From Verrucomicrobiota bacterium (GTDB lineage: Bacteria; Verrucomicrobiota; Verrucomicrobiia; Opitutales; Opitutaceae): a stretch of DNA of 64,000 nucleotides. Made by a program: the position numbers and the translations under genes. How positions within the stretch are numbered: position 1 is the first letter of the stretch; the number at the start of each line of letters is the position of its first letter. The notes under the pieces were generated by a model. That model saw only the letters and a list, made by a program, of their open reading frames with translations. It ran no database searches and had not been told where the DNA came from. Shown here in pieces: positions 17,572-26,216 of the stretch. The stretch spans positions 248,001 to 312,000 of the forward strand of contig JAEKKV010000011.1 in assembly GCA_019510185.1 (NCBI GenBank), read 5' to 3'.

Positions 17572-18728
17572 CCGCGCCCGCCGCACCGCTTCCTTTTCTT
17601 CCGCTCACGCGCCCGACCATCGACGACGAGACCATCGCCGGCGTGGCCGAGGTGCTTCGCTCCGGCTGGATCACCTCCGGGCCGCAGGTGAAGGCGTTCG
17701 AGGCGAAGCTTTCCGAATATTTCGGCGGCCGGCCGGTGCGCGTTTTCAACTCCGGCACGTGCACGATGGAGGTCGCGTTGCGCATCGCGGGCGTCGGCCC
17801 GGGCGACGAGGTCATCACCACGCCGCTCTCCTGGGTGGCGACGAGTAATGTCATCCTCGAGGTCGGCGCAAAGCCTGTCTTCGTGGACATCGACCCGGTG
17901 ACGCGCAACCTGGATCTCAATCTCATCGAGGCGGCGATCACGCCCGCGACCCGCGCCATCATCCCGGTCGACCTCGCCGGTCTCCCGGTGGATCGCGACC
18001 GGCTCTACGCCATCGCGAAAAAACACCGGCTCCGCGTCGTCGAAGACGCCGCCCAGTCCTTCGGCAGCCTGTGGCGCGGCCGGCCGATCGGGGCTTCCGG
18101 CGATTTTGTTTCGTTCAGTTTTCATCCCAACAAAAACATCACCTCCATCGAGGGCGGCTGCCTGGTCCTCAACGACGACCGCGAAGCGAAGCTGGCGGAG
18201 CAATACCGCTTGCAGGGCGTGGTCCGCACCGGCTTCGACGGCATCGAGGTCGAGGTGTTGGGCGGCAAGTTCAACCTCACCGACGTCGCCGCGCGCGTGG
18301 GCCTCGGCCAGCTCGCGCATCTCGACGAGTTCACCGCCAGGCGCCGCGAGCTCGCCCGCGCCTATTTCGAGCGGCTCGACACTCCGGCGGTGCGCGCGCT
18401 CGGCCTCGGCCTGCCCGTTGCGGATTTCGAGACGTCCAACTGGCACATGTTCCAGGTCGTGCTCCCGGCCGGCCCAGGCGCGCTCAAGCGCGCCGAGGTC
18501 ATGGCCCGCCTCCAGGCCGCCGGGATCGGCTCGGGCGTGCACTACCCGGCCATCCACCTGTACGCGCTGTACCGCCGTCTCGGGTGGAAGGACGGCGATT
18601 TCCCCCGTGCCGAGGAAACCTGCCGGAACATTCTCACGCTTCCGCTGTTTCCCGCCATGACGCACGCCGATGTCGCGCGCGTCGCCGACGCCCTCGTCTC
18701 CATTCTCCAAGCCCACTCGCAGCCATGA
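17568..18728 (+). CDS. arnB: UDP-Ara4O aminotransferase (ArnB)
   Basis: A 386-residue DegT/DnrJ/EryC1-family PLP aminotransferase that makes UDP-4-amino-4-deoxy-L-arabinose from the 4-keto sugar with glutamate. SFHPNKNITSIEGG places the PLP Lys at about residue 189, close to ArnB sequences; VVEDAAQSFGS holds the cofactor Asp, and the C-terminus has HYPAIHLYALYRRLG as in family members. It is coupled to arnT and arnC by four-base ATGA overlaps on both sides. Other DegT enzymes share the fold, but the neighbours settle the role. Confidence 0.92.
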   Translation: MTAPAAPLPFLPLTRPTIDDETIAGVAEVLRSGWITSGPQVKAFEAKLSEYFGGRPVRVFNSGTCTMEVALRIAGVGPGDEVITTPLSWVATSNVILEVGAKPVFVDIDPVTRNLDLNLIEAAITPATRAIIPVDLAGLPVDRDRLYAIAKKHRLRVVEDAAQSFGSLWRGRPIGASGDFVSFSFHPNKNITSIEGGCLVLNDDREAKLAEQYRLQGVVRTGFDGIEVEVLGGKFNLTDVAARVGLGQLAHLDEFTARRRELARAYFERLDTPAVRALGLGLPVADFETSNWHMFQVVLPAGPGALKRAEVMARLQAAGIGSGVHYPAIHLYALYRRLGWKDGDFPRAEETCRNILTLPLFPAMTHADVARVADALVSILQAHSQP

Positions 18729-19672
18729 GCACCGCCTCCACCCTCCCGCTCTCCGTGGTCATCCCCGTGTTCAACGAGGAGTCCAACCTTCCGCTGCTCT
18801 TCAAGCGGCTCTATCCCGTGCTCGACGCCCTCGGCCGCCGCTACGAGATCCTCTTCACCAACGACGGCAGCGCCGACCGTTCGCGCGAGCTCCTCGCCGC
18901 GCAGCACGCCGCCCGCCCCGATGTGACGCGGGTGATCGAGTTCAATGCCAACTACGGCCAGCACATGGCCATCATGGCGGCCTTCGAACGCGCGCGCGGC
19001 GACGTGGTTCTCACGCTCGATGCCGACCTGCAGAATCCGCCCGAGGAAATCCCGAAGCTCCTCGCCGCCACCGACGCCGGTTTCGACTGCGTGGGCGGCG
19101 CCCGTCAGGACCGGCAGGACAGCGCCTTTCGCCGCTACGCCTCGAAGCTCGTGAATCTCGTCCGCAGCCGCACGACCAACATCGAGATGTCCGACCAGGG
19201 CTGCATGCTGCGCGCCTACTCGCGCGACGTGGTCGCCGCCATCGTGCGCAGCGGCGCGGTCAACACCTTCATCCCCGCGCTCGCCTACACGTTGTCGCAA
19301 AATCCCACCGAGGTGCCCGTGCGCCACGAGGAGCGCCATGCCGGCGTCTCCAACTATTCCCTCTACAAGCTCGTCCGCCTCAACTTCGACCTCATCACCG
19401 CGTTCACCACCGCGCCGCTCCAGCTCTTCACGATGTTTGCGAGCGTCTGCTCGGCACTGAGCTTCGTGCTGGTATTGGTGCTGGCCGGCCGCCGCCTCAT
19501 CCTCGGCCCGGAAGAGGGCGGTACGTTCACCCTGCTCGGCATCGTGATCTTTCTCCTCAGCGTGACGATGGTCGGCGTCGGCCTGATCGGCGAGTATGTC
19601 GGCCGCACTTACCAAGTCGTGCGAGGCCGCGCGCGCTATCACGTCAGCCACGTCCTCGAGACCCGGGAATAA
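18725..19672 (+). CDS. arnC: Undecaprenyl-phosphate Ara4FN transferase (ArnC)
   Basis: A 315-residue GT2 transferase that puts the formylated aminoarabinose on undecaprenyl phosphate at the cytoplasmic face. It opens with LSVVIPVFNEESNLPLL, has LTLDADLQNPPEEIPKL (metal-binding DxD) and ends with two membrane helices (about 235-255 and 265-290), as in ArnC and dolichol-P-mannose-synthase-like enzymes. The ATG at 18725 overlaps the arnB stop; an upstream extension of the frame lies inside arnB and is not coding. Confidence 0.92.
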   Translation: MSTASTLPLSVVIPVFNEESNLPLLFKRLYPVLDALGRRYEILFTNDGSADRSRELLAAQHAARPDVTRVIEFNANYGQHMAIMAAFERARGDVVLTLDADLQNPPEEIPKLLAATDAGFDCVGGARQDRQDSAFRRYASKLVNLVRSRTTNIEMSDQGCMLRAYSRDVVAAIVRSGAVNTFIPALAYTLSQNPTEVPVRHEERHAGVSNYSLYKLVRLNFDLITAFTTAPLQLFTMFASVCSALSFVLVLVLAGRRLILGPEEGGTFTLLGIVIFLLSVTMVGVGLIGEYVGRTYQVVRGRARYHVSHVLETRE

Positions 19673-19675
19673 CCC

Positions 19676-20587
19676 ATGGCCGCGACGAAGCCCCGCATCC
19701 TGTTCTTCGCCTACAGCGAGGTCGGGTACACCTGTCTCGACCTTCTGCTTTCCCGTGGCGACAACGTCGTCGCGCTCATCACGCATGAGGACAACCCGAG
19801 CGAGAAGATCTGGTTCAAGACCCCGGCGGTCGCCGCCCGCGAACACGGCGTGCCGGTGTTCACGCCGGAGTCGGTCAACACGCCCGAGTGGCGCGAGAAG
19901 ATCGCCGCGCTTCAGCCCGACCTGATCCTCTCGGTTTATTACCGGCACATGATCGGGACCAAGATCCTCGCGCTGCCCCGCCTCGGCGCCTGGAACATGC
20001 ACGGCTCGCTCCTTCCGCGCTATCGTGGACGCGCCCCGATCAACTGGGCGGTCCTGCACGGCGAGCCGCGCATCGGCATGACCCTTCACCGCATGGTCAA
20101 AAGCGCCGACGCCGGCGACATCGTCGACCAAGAGGGCGTGGAAATCGGTTCGCGCGACACTGCTGAGCAGGCGTTTCGCAAGGTCATGCCCTGCGCCCGT
20201 GTCGTGCTGGCCCGCCAGATCGACGCCTTGCTCGCCGGTGCCGCCCGGGAGACGCCGCAGGATGAAACGCAGGCGACCTATTTCACCGGCCGGAAACCCG
20301 AGGACGGGCGCATCGCGTGGACGCAGACCTCCGCGCAGATCTTTAATCTCATCCGTGCTGTCACCGATCCGTATCCCGGCGCGTTCACGGACGTCGGCCC
20401 GGCCCGCCTCATGGTGTGGTGGGCCGAGTCCGATTCGCCCGCGACCGCTGGCCGTCGCGGCGCGCCCGGGGAGATTCTTTCGGTAACGCCTCTCGTTGTC
20501 GCCACTGCCGATGGCGCACTCGAACTCACCCGCACCGAATGGCGGGGTGCGCCTCCGCCGGTCTTGCATGTTGGCCGGATTCTTTAA
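19676..20587 (+). CDS. arnA: UDP-Ara4N formyltransferase (stand-alone ArnA N-terminal domain)
   Basis: A 303-residue 10-formyltetrahydrofolate-dependent transferase matching the N-terminal half of enterobacterial ArnA. The catalytic triad is present with the expected spacing: Asn107 and His109 in AWNMHGSLLPRYRGRAP and Asp145 in KSADAGDIV (E. coli Asn102, His104, Asp140). In E. coli this domain is fused to the decarboxylase; here that activity is on the next gene, 28 bases downstream. Formylation is thought to pull the pathway towards ArnC. Confidence 0.92.
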   Translation: MAATKPRILFFAYSEVGYTCLDLLLSRGDNVVALITHEDNPSEKIWFKTPAVAAREHGVPVFTPESVNTPEWREKIAALQPDLILSVYYRHMIGTKILALPRLGAWNMHGSLLPRYRGRAPINWAVLHGEPRIGMTLHRMVKSADAGDIVDQEGVEIGSRDTAEQAFRKVMPCARVVLARQIDALLAGAARETPQDETQATYFTGRKPEDGRIAWTQTSAQIFNLIRAVTDPYPGAFTDVGPARLMVWWAESDSPATAGRRGAPGEILSVTPLVVATADGALELTRTEWRGAPPPVLHVGRIL

Positions 20588-20615
20588 ACCCTCCCCCAAA
20601 CCTCACCTTTCTTCC

Positions 20616-21653
20616 ATGCCACTCAAAGTCCTCATCCTCGGAGCCAACGGTTTCATCGGCAGCAGCCTCACCAGCGCCATTCTCAAGCAGAAGGACTGGG
20701 AGGTTTACGGCATGGACATCGGCAGCCACAAGCTGACCGACAGTCTCGGCAACCCCCGCTTCACCTTCGTCGAGGGTGACATCACGATCAACCGCGAGTG
20801 GATCGAGTATCACGTGAAGAAGTGCGACGTGGTCATCCCGCTCGTCGCCATCGCGAACCCCGTCCAGTACGTCAAGGATCCCCTCCGGGTGTTCGAATTG
20901 GATTTCGAGGCCAACCTCGACATCGTCCGCAAGTGCGCGAAGTACAAAAAGCGCATCATCTTTCCCTCCACCTCCGAAGTTTACGGCATGTGCCCCGACG
21001 CGGAGCTGGACGAGGCCACGAGCTCGATGGTTTACGGCCCGATCGAGCGCCAGCGCTGGATCTACGCCTCCTCCAAGCAGCTGCTCGACCGCGTGATCTA
21101 CGCCTACGGCGTGCGTGACAACGTCGATTACACGCTCTTCCGCCCCTTCAACTGGATCGGGCCGCAGCTCGACAACGTCATGGAGCCGAAAGAAGGCAGC
21201 TCGCGCCTCTTCACGCAGTTCATCTCGAACGTCATCTTCAAAAAGCCCCTCCAGCTCGTCGACGGTGGCAAGCAGAGCCGCTCGTTCACCTTCATCGACG
21301 ACGGCGTGGACGCGCTCCTCCGCATCATCGAGAACAAGGACGGCAAGGCCTCCCGCCAGATCTTCAACATCGGCAACCCCGACAACGACGTGAGCGTGGC
21401 CGATCTCGCCAAGCTCATCATCACCGCGTTCAAGGCCTATCCTGACTACGCCGAGCATGTGAAGGCCGCCAAGGTCGTGAAGGTGTCCTCCGGTACGTAT
21501 TTCGGAAAATACTACCAAGACATCCAGAAGCGCGTGCCCTCGGTCGCCAACATCAAGAAGCAGCTCGGCTGGAAACCGAAGGTGGACCTCAAGACCGCGA
21601 TTAAACTCACGCTCGACTACCACCTCTCGCACAAGGACTACTCGCTCGAGTAA
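20616..21653 (+). CDS. arnA: UDP-glucuronate C4-oxidative decarboxylase (stand-alone ArnA C-terminal domain)
   Basis: A 345-residue NAD-dependent extended SDR matching the C-terminal half of ArnA, oxidising and decarboxylating UDP-glucuronate to UDP-Ara4O. VLILGANGFIGSSL is the cofactor loop; IFPSTSEVYGM and IYASSKQLLDRVIYAYG give the Ser/Thr and YxxxK catalytic residues; KEGSSRLFTQFI carries the Arg that distinguishes decarboxylating ArnA. I chose the ATG at 20616 because it starts right before the Rossmann strand. The split into two polypeptides differs from enterobacteria. Confidence 0.93.
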   Translation: MPLKVLILGANGFIGSSLTSAILKQKDWEVYGMDIGSHKLTDSLGNPRFTFVEGDITINREWIEYHVKKCDVVIPLVAIANPVQYVKDPLRVFELDFEANLDIVRKCAKYKKRIIFPSTSEVYGMCPDAELDEATSSMVYGPIERQRWIYASSKQLLDRVIYAYGVRDNVDYTLFRPFNWIGPQLDNVMEPKEGSSRLFTQFISNVIFKKPLQLVDGGKQSRSFTFIDDGVDALLRIIENKDGKASRQIFNIGNPDNDVSVADLAKLIITAFKAYPDYAEHVKAAKVVKVSSGTYFGKYYQDIQKRVPSVANIKKQLGWKPKVDLKTAIKLTLDYHLSHKDYSLE

Positions 21654-21696
21654 GGAACTGCGCGGGCGGAGTTCTGTGTGAACCGCCTTTCGCCTC

Positions 21697-22596
21697 ATGC
21701 CCGTTCTCGCCCTCAAGGTTGACGTCGATACCGATCGCGGCACGCGCCTTGGCGTGCCCGCGCTCACCTCGGTTTTTCGCGAGTTCAACGCGCCGGCTTG
21801 CTTCCTGTTTTCGCTCGGACCCGACAACACCGGCAAGGCAATCCGTCGCGTTTTCCGCCCCGGTTTTTTTCAAAAAGTCAGCCGCACGAGCGTCGTGCAG
21901 ATTTACGGCGTGCGCACGTTGCTCAATGGCACCCTGCTGCCGGCGCCGCACATCGGCCGGCGCAACGAGGCGGTCATCCGCCGCGTGCGCGACGAAGGCT
22001 TCGAGGTCGGCATTCATTGCCACGACCACTTCCGCTGGCAGGACTACGTGCTTGGCATGACACTCGATCAAGTGCGCGCCGAGTTCGGCAAGGCGCGCGC
22101 CGAGTTCCGGCGCATCTTCGGCACGGAGGCGCTGACCGCCGGCGCGCCCGGCTGGCAGGCTTGCGCGGCGAGCCGGCAGGTTTACGACGAGGCCGGCCTG
22201 CTCTATGCGAGCGACACGCGCGGCGAGACGCCGTTTTTTTCCCGCATCGGCGGCCGCGTTTTCGAGACGCTGGAAATTCCCAGCACGCTGCCGACCTTCG
22301 ACGAGTTGATGGGCCGTCCGGAGTTTCCCGACGACAAAATCGTGGCGCACTACCTGAGCCTCTTGCGCGAGGACCGGCCGAACGTGTTCACCTTGCACGC
22401 CGAAATCGAGGGCATGGGCCGCCTTGGTCTTTTCCGTGAGCTGATGACGGCGCTGGTCGCCCGCGGTGTGAAATTCGTCCGCATGGACGATCTCGCGCGC
22501 GACGTGCTGCGCGATCGCGGGACCGTTCCCGTGCGCGATCTGGTCATGGCGGAGATCGACGGCCGTTCGGGCTTGGTCGCGACGCAGGCGGCCTGA
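21697..22596 (+). CDS. arnD: Ara4FN-undecaprenol deformylase (ArnD)
   Basis: A 299-residue polysaccharide-deacetylase-fold (NodB, CE4) enzyme that removes the formyl group from the lipid-linked sugar before transfer by ArnT. The N-terminal LALKVDVDTDRGTRLGVPAL contains the metal-binding Asp pair of ArnD, and VGIHCHDHFRWQD carries the second metal site. APGWQACAASRQVYDEAGL is also ArnD-like. It follows the decarboxylase gene by 43 bases. Activity is expected at the periplasmic face, but I see no obvious signal peptide. Confidence 0.9.
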   Translation: MPVLALKVDVDTDRGTRLGVPALTSVFREFNAPACFLFSLGPDNTGKAIRRVFRPGFFQKVSRTSVVQIYGVRTLLNGTLLPAPHIGRRNEAVIRRVRDEGFEVGIHCHDHFRWQDYVLGMTLDQVRAEFGKARAEFRRIFGTEALTAGAPGWQACAASRQVYDEAGLLYASDTRGETPFFSRIGGRVFETLEIPSTLPTFDELMGRPEFPDDKIVAHYLSLLREDRPNVFTLHAEIEGMGRLGLFRELMTALVARGVKFVRMDDLARDVLRDRGTVPVRDLVMAEIDGRSGLVATQAA

Positions 22597-22609
22597 GCAA
22601 AATTTCGCG

Positions 22610-23014
22610 ATGAAACTTCCGCTGCAACGGCTGGCCGGATGGCTCGCACTGGGGGCAGGCCTGTTGGATTTTTCGACGGGTCTCGGGCTGGCTTTTGTGC
22701 CGGAGCGAGCGTTGCCGTTGCTGGGTGTTCCGGTGCCGGGCACGGAGGCGTTGATCTGGCTGCGCTGGGTGGGCGCGTTTGTCTGGGCGGTGGGCGCGAG
22801 CTATCTGCTGGCGCTCGTCCTTGGCGGTGCGATGCGGTTGCGCGCGGTGTTGGAATCAACCCTGCCGTTCCGGCTGGCGACGGGGATTTTCGGCACCGTC
22901 GCGCTGACGCAAGGCTGGCTGGCGCCGGCTTGGGCGGGCGTGCCGCTGGCGGATTTCGGACTGCTCACGGCGCAGCTCTGGCTGTTGCGCCGGTGGGCGT
23001 TGGCAGCGGTTTAA
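22610..23014 (+). CDS. Small four-helix membrane protein of unknown function
   Basis: A 134-residue protein with about four hydrophobic helices, starting 13 bases after arnD, so probably the last gene of the arn operon. The cluster has no recognisable ArnE/ArnF, the small membrane proteins that flip Ara4N-phosphoundecaprenol. This protein has similar size and helix number, but I do not see the EmrE/SMR sequence pattern of ArnE/F. A flippase role is a guess from position only. Its stop overlaps the stop of the convergent SRAP gene. Confidence 0.65.
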   Translation: MKLPLQRLAGWLALGAGLLDFSTGLGLAFVPERALPLLGVPVPGTEALIWLRWVGAFVWAVGASYLLALVLGGAMRLRAVLESTLPFRLATGIFGTVALTQGWLAPAWAGVPLADFGLLTAQLWLLRRWALAAV

Positions 23015-23715
23015 AACGCCAATCCGAGCTGCGTCTCCGGTTTCGCGGGTTCCCAGCAGAGCGGGTCGTCGTTCCGGACGCTGTTCACGTGCGATGACAC
23101 GGCGACCGCGGTCATCAACTCGGCGGGAAAAGGCTGCAATAACGGCAGGAGCGCGTCCGGTTGGGTCACGCGCGGATCAAGCCACCGATCCCAGGCGGCG
23201 GTGTCGGCAAGCAGGACGGGCATGCGGTGATGGACCGGTTCCATCACCGCGTTCGGCGTGGTGGTGATGAGCGCGCACGATTCGAGCAGGTCGCCACCGG
23301 GTGCGCGCCAAGTCTCCCACAGGCCGGCGAAGACGAAAGGGGTGTCGTCGCACAGTCGAAAAAGCCACGGCCGTCGCTCGCGACCATGGATGGCCCATTC
23401 GTAGAAGCCGCTCGCGGGAATGAGGCAGCGGCGCTGGCGCAGCGCGTCACGAAAGGTGGGTTTTTCCGCCAGCGATTCGGCGCGGGCATTGGGGGAGGGA
23501 TTGGAGGCGTCGCGCGTCCACGAGGGTACCAGGCCCCAGTGCAACGCAACGGCTTCACGGTCGGAGCGGCCGGGCCGGTTGCGCACGGCGGGAACGCCGG
23601 TGCCGGGCGCGATGTTGTGACGCGAACGAGGTGCTTCACCGCCGCCGAGCAACACGCCGGCCTGGGCGAGGATGGCGTTCGCGTGATTTTGCAGAAGTGC
23701 GTAGCGACAGCACAT
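23011..23715 (-). CDS. SRAP/YedK-HMCES family protein (abasic-site DNA-protein crosslinker)
   Basis: A 234-residue SOS-response-associated peptidase-like protein. The start at 23715 gives MCCRYALL, so Met removal exposes Cys2, the residue that forms a thiazolidine crosslink with abasic sites in single-stranded DNA. NIAPGTGVPAVR (Asn), CLIPASGFYEW (Glu) and VHHRMPVLLAD (His) supply the other active-site residues. An in-frame upstream extension would bury the catalytic Cys and is rejected. The second Cys at position 3 is an unremarkable variation. It is convergent with the arn operon. Confidence 0.92.
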   Translation of the reverse strand: MCCRYALLQNHANAILAQAGVLLGGGEAPRSRHNIAPGTGVPAVRNRPGRSDREAVALHWGLVPSWTRDASNPSPNARAESLAEKPTFRDALRQRRCLIPASGFYEWAIHGRERRPWLFRLCDDTPFVFAGLWETWRAPGGDLLESCALITTTPNAVMEPVHHRMPVLLADTAAWDRWLDPRVTQPDALLPLLQPFPAELMTAVAVSSHVNSVRNDDPLCWEPAKPETQLGLAF

Positions 23716-23731
23716 CGGGAGGCGGCGCGGC

Positions 23732-24436
23732 TCAGGCCAGGCGCGCGAGGAGCGGGAGGACTTCGCGCACGGAGGCGAGTTTGAAAAAGCGACTCTCCAC
23801 CTGCGGCGGCGGCTCGGCGTGTTCGTACTGCCACATGAGCGGGTAGGGCACATGGGCGGCGGCGCCGCCGAGCGCGAGCACGGGAAGGATGTCGGATTTC
23901 ATGGAGTTGCCCACCATAAGGAAGCAAGCCGGAGCGATGCCGTGGCGGCGAAGGATCGCGGCGTAGGCGGACTCGTCTTTTTCCGAAACGATCTCGATGT
24001 GACGGAAATGGTGGGCAAGGCCGGACTTGGTCAGCTTGCGCTCCTGATCGCGAAGATCGCCCTTGGTGATGACGAGCAGGCGGTGCGTGACGGAGAGCTG
24101 CGCGAGCGTGTCCGCCACGCCGTCGAGCAGATCGACTGGATGGGCGAGCATTTCGCGGCCGAGCTCGATGAGCTGGCGGATTTCATCGGCGCTGATTTTT
24201 CCCTCGGTGAGCTGGATGGCGGTCTCGATGGCGGAGAGCGTGAAGCCTTTCACGCCATAGCCGTAGGGCTCGAGGTTGCGCATCTCGGTGGCGAAAAGAG
24301 TGCGATCCACCGTGGCAGCGTCATGGTAGCGCGAGAGCATGTCCCGGTAGCGCAGGTGAACCCGTTCGAAGATGGTTTCGTTGTGCCAGAGGGTGTCGTC
24401 GGCGTCGAAGCCGATGACGAGTTCGCGGGAAGGCAT
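23732..24436 (-). CDS. HAD-superfamily hydrolase
   Basis: A 234-residue subfamily I HAD phosphatase. The nucleophile motif is GFDADDTLW at residues 8-16, followed by a helical cap domain; motif II Thr is in LLVITKGD with Lys nearby (KGDLRDQERKL), and FLMVGNSMKSD is motif IV, with Asn where Asp is more usual. HAD enzymes of this shape dephosphorylate small metabolites. I start it at the ATG at 24436; the frame stays open upstream only as the shadow of the TPR gene. It precedes the SRAP gene by 16 bases. Confidence 0.82.
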   Translation of the reverse strand: MPSRELVIGFDADDTLWHNETIFERVHLRYRDMLSRYHDAATVDRTLFATEMRNLEPYGYGVKGFTLSAIETAIQLTEGKISADEIRQLIELGREMLAHPVDLLDGVADTLAQLSVTHRLLVITKGDLRDQERKLTKSGLAHHFRHIEIVSEKDESAYAAILRRHGIAPACFLMVGNSMKSDILPVLALGGAAAHVPYPLMWQYEHAEPPPQVESRFFKLASVREVLPLLARLA

Positions 24437-24544
24437 GGGGCGAGTCGATGCGCAGGCCGGGCGGCGGGCAAGCGTGGAGCGGGGCGATTCCGCTTGGATG
24501 TTTACGCGGCACTCCGGTCCGCGCAGCCTGTCGCATTCCCCTCC

Positions 24545-25426
24545 ATGAAGTTTTCCCTCCCGCTTCTTTTCGCCCTCGGTCTCCTGCCCGCTGCGGCCTT
24601 GCGCGCGGATGTTCCGGCGGTGAAGCCGCCCGCTGACGAGGCCCCGGCGAGCGCGGAGCGCGAGCTGAAAGCGATCATGGAAAGGCAGCGGGAGCTGCTC
24701 GACGCCGCGGGCCGAAAGACCAGCCAGAGCGAGCTCGAGGACCTGCACATGCAGTTCCAGCAGCTTTGCAACGACTACGAGGATTACCTCGGCCGCTACC
24801 CGAATCTCGCCGCGGGCTACGTGAGCTACGCGCTGTTTTTGAGCAAGCCGGTGGTGGACCAGCGCAAGCGAGCGGTCGCGCTTCTGCTCAAGGCCAACCA
24901 GCTCAATCCCGATCTGCCGGTGGTGAAAAACCAGCTGGGCAACTACCTCGCCGAGGACGGCAAGCCGGTCGAGGCGCTCAACTATTATCTCGCTGCGGTG
25001 AAACTCGCGCCGAGGGAGCCGCTTTACCATTACCAGATCGGCACTCTGGTGACGGAAGCGCGCGACGATTTCCTGAAAAGCGGCGAATGGACGCGCACGA
25101 CTTTGGACCGGACGATGCAGGACTCTTTTGAGCAGGCGATGATCCTTTCTCCGGGAAACATCCAGTACGCCTACCGTTATTGCGAATCGTTCTACGATTT
25201 GGAGCATCCCGAGTGGGAGGATGCGCTGACGAATTGGCGGGCGTTGGAGGGCAAGGTTTCCACGCCGGTGGAAAAGCAGACCATCCGCCTGCACGAAGCC
25301 AATGTCCTGATCAAACAAGGCAAATCCGTTGAGGCGCGCACACTGCTGGCGACGGTGGATCAGCCCGTGTTGCAGGGGCAGAAACAAAAGCTGGTTGCTC
25401 AGCTGTCTGCCCAAGGGGCAAAGTAA
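24545..25426 (+). CDS. Exported TPR-repeat protein
   Basis: A 293-residue protein with a signal peptide (MKFSLPLLFALGLLPAAAL, then Arg-Ala-Asp) and several tetratricopeptide-like helix pairs, the clearest around 95-160 (LLLKANQLNPDLPVVKNQLGNYL, then KPVEALNYYLAAVKLAPREPLYHYQ, quoted here as two separate segments). Such proteins are periplasmic scaffolds. No enzyme motif is present. It starts divergently from the HAD gene and is followed six bases later by the protease-like membrane gene, so the two are probably cotranscribed. Confidence 0.78.
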   Translation: MKFSLPLLFALGLLPAAALRADVPAVKPPADEAPASAERELKAIMERQRELLDAAGRKTSQSELEDLHMQFQQLCNDYEDYLGRYPNLAAGYVSYALFLSKPVVDQRKRAVALLLKANQLNPDLPVVKNQLGNYLAEDGKPVEALNYYLAAVKLAPREPLYHYQIGTLVTEARDDFLKSGEWTRTTLDRTMQDSFEQAMILSPGNIQYAYRYCESFYDLEHPEWEDALTNWRALEGKVSTPVEKQTIRLHEANVLIKQGKSVEARTLLATVDQPVLQGQKQKLVAQLSAQGAK

Positions 25427-25432
25427 CGCTTT

Positions 25433-26101
25433 ATGGACTTCGGTCTGACCTTGGATCAGCTGCGTTTCGGGCTAATCAGCTTTTTGCTGATCGCGGCCTC
25501 GCTGTGCCTGCGGGCTTACGGGCAGGCATGGATGGCCAATCGCCTCGGCGATCGCACGCCCGTTTTCGCGGGACGCCTGACGCTCAATCCCCTGCCGCAT
25601 CTCGATGTGTTGGGCACGGTGATCCTGCCGCTCGTCTGTATTTTTTTCATCCAGCCGCGGATGGAGTATCTCAATTTTTTCCTGGGTTGGGCCAAACCCG
25701 TTCCGATGAATCCCGGCGCTTTTGAACAACCCAGGAAGCACCTGCTGTGGTGTTTGCTGGCGCAGACGGCGATCAGCTTGCTGATCATGCTCGTCGCCGC
25801 GTGCGTCGGCGGTCTGGCCTCGCGGTTGAATCCCGATCTGAGGTTCCTCGCTGGCAGCGTCATCTTGATCAACGCCTGTCTGGTGGTGCTGGACCTGCTT
25901 CCGTTGCCTCCGCTGCCGGGCGCCTATTACCTGGTCCACAAGGGTTGGATGCGTGAGGAGACCTTCGTCGGGCTGGGTCGCTGGGGCTCCTTGGTTCTGC
26001 TCGTCGGCTTTCAGCTGCCGCCGGTGCAAGTGGCCTTTTTCTTCCTGCGGGCGGTGATCGCCGCTCCCTTTGCTGTGATCCTCCATCTCCTCGCTGGCTA
26101 G
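25433..26101 (+). CDS. Site-2-protease (M50) homologue lacking its zinc ligands
   Basis: A 222-residue integral membrane protein of the rhomboid-like S2P/M50 group. The family frame is clear: WMANRLGDRTPVFAGRLTLN, then PLPHLDVLGTVILPL and GWAKPVPMNP. The zinc-binding HExxH, which should precede AW at 32-33, is replaced by RAYGQ (27-31), and the third-ligand motif NLLPxPPLDG reads DLLPLPPLPG, with Pro162 for the Asp. A zinc protease cannot be expected, so this is probably a pseudoprotease. It follows the TPR gene by six bases. Confidence 0.85.
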   Translation: MDFGLTLDQLRFGLISFLLIAASLCLRAYGQAWMANRLGDRTPVFAGRLTLNPLPHLDVLGTVILPLVCIFFIQPRMEYLNFFLGWAKPVPMNPGAFEQPRKHLLWCLLAQTAISLLIMLVAACVGGLASRLNPDLRFLAGSVILINACLVVLDLLPLPPLPGAYYLVHKGWMREETFVGLGRWGSLVLLVGFQLPPVQVAFFFLRAVIAAPFAVILHLLAG

Positions 26102-26120
26102 GCTGCGGCGCCGGCGGCTT

Positions 26121-26148
26121 AAGCCTTGGGCTTGGCTTTTTTAAGCCC
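26121..26148 (+). terminator. Possible weak intrinsic terminator
   Basis: AAGCC (26121-26125) can pair with GGCTT (26129-26133), followed by GGC and six T. An alternative six-base pairing, GGGCTT with AAGCCC (26143-26148), would place the T-run in the loop. Stems are short, but the position 20 bases after the S2P-like gene fits an operon end. Confidence 0.3.
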
Positions 26149-26216
26149 GCGATGGGTTTTGCTGTTCAATCGGTCCGCGGACTGATTCTTGTTTCGGGTC
26201 TTCGCTGCTTATTTTC

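Noticed and set aside
18542..20599. Minus-strand open frame of 685 codons
   Set aside because: Antisense to arnB, arnC and the arnA formyltransferase gene.
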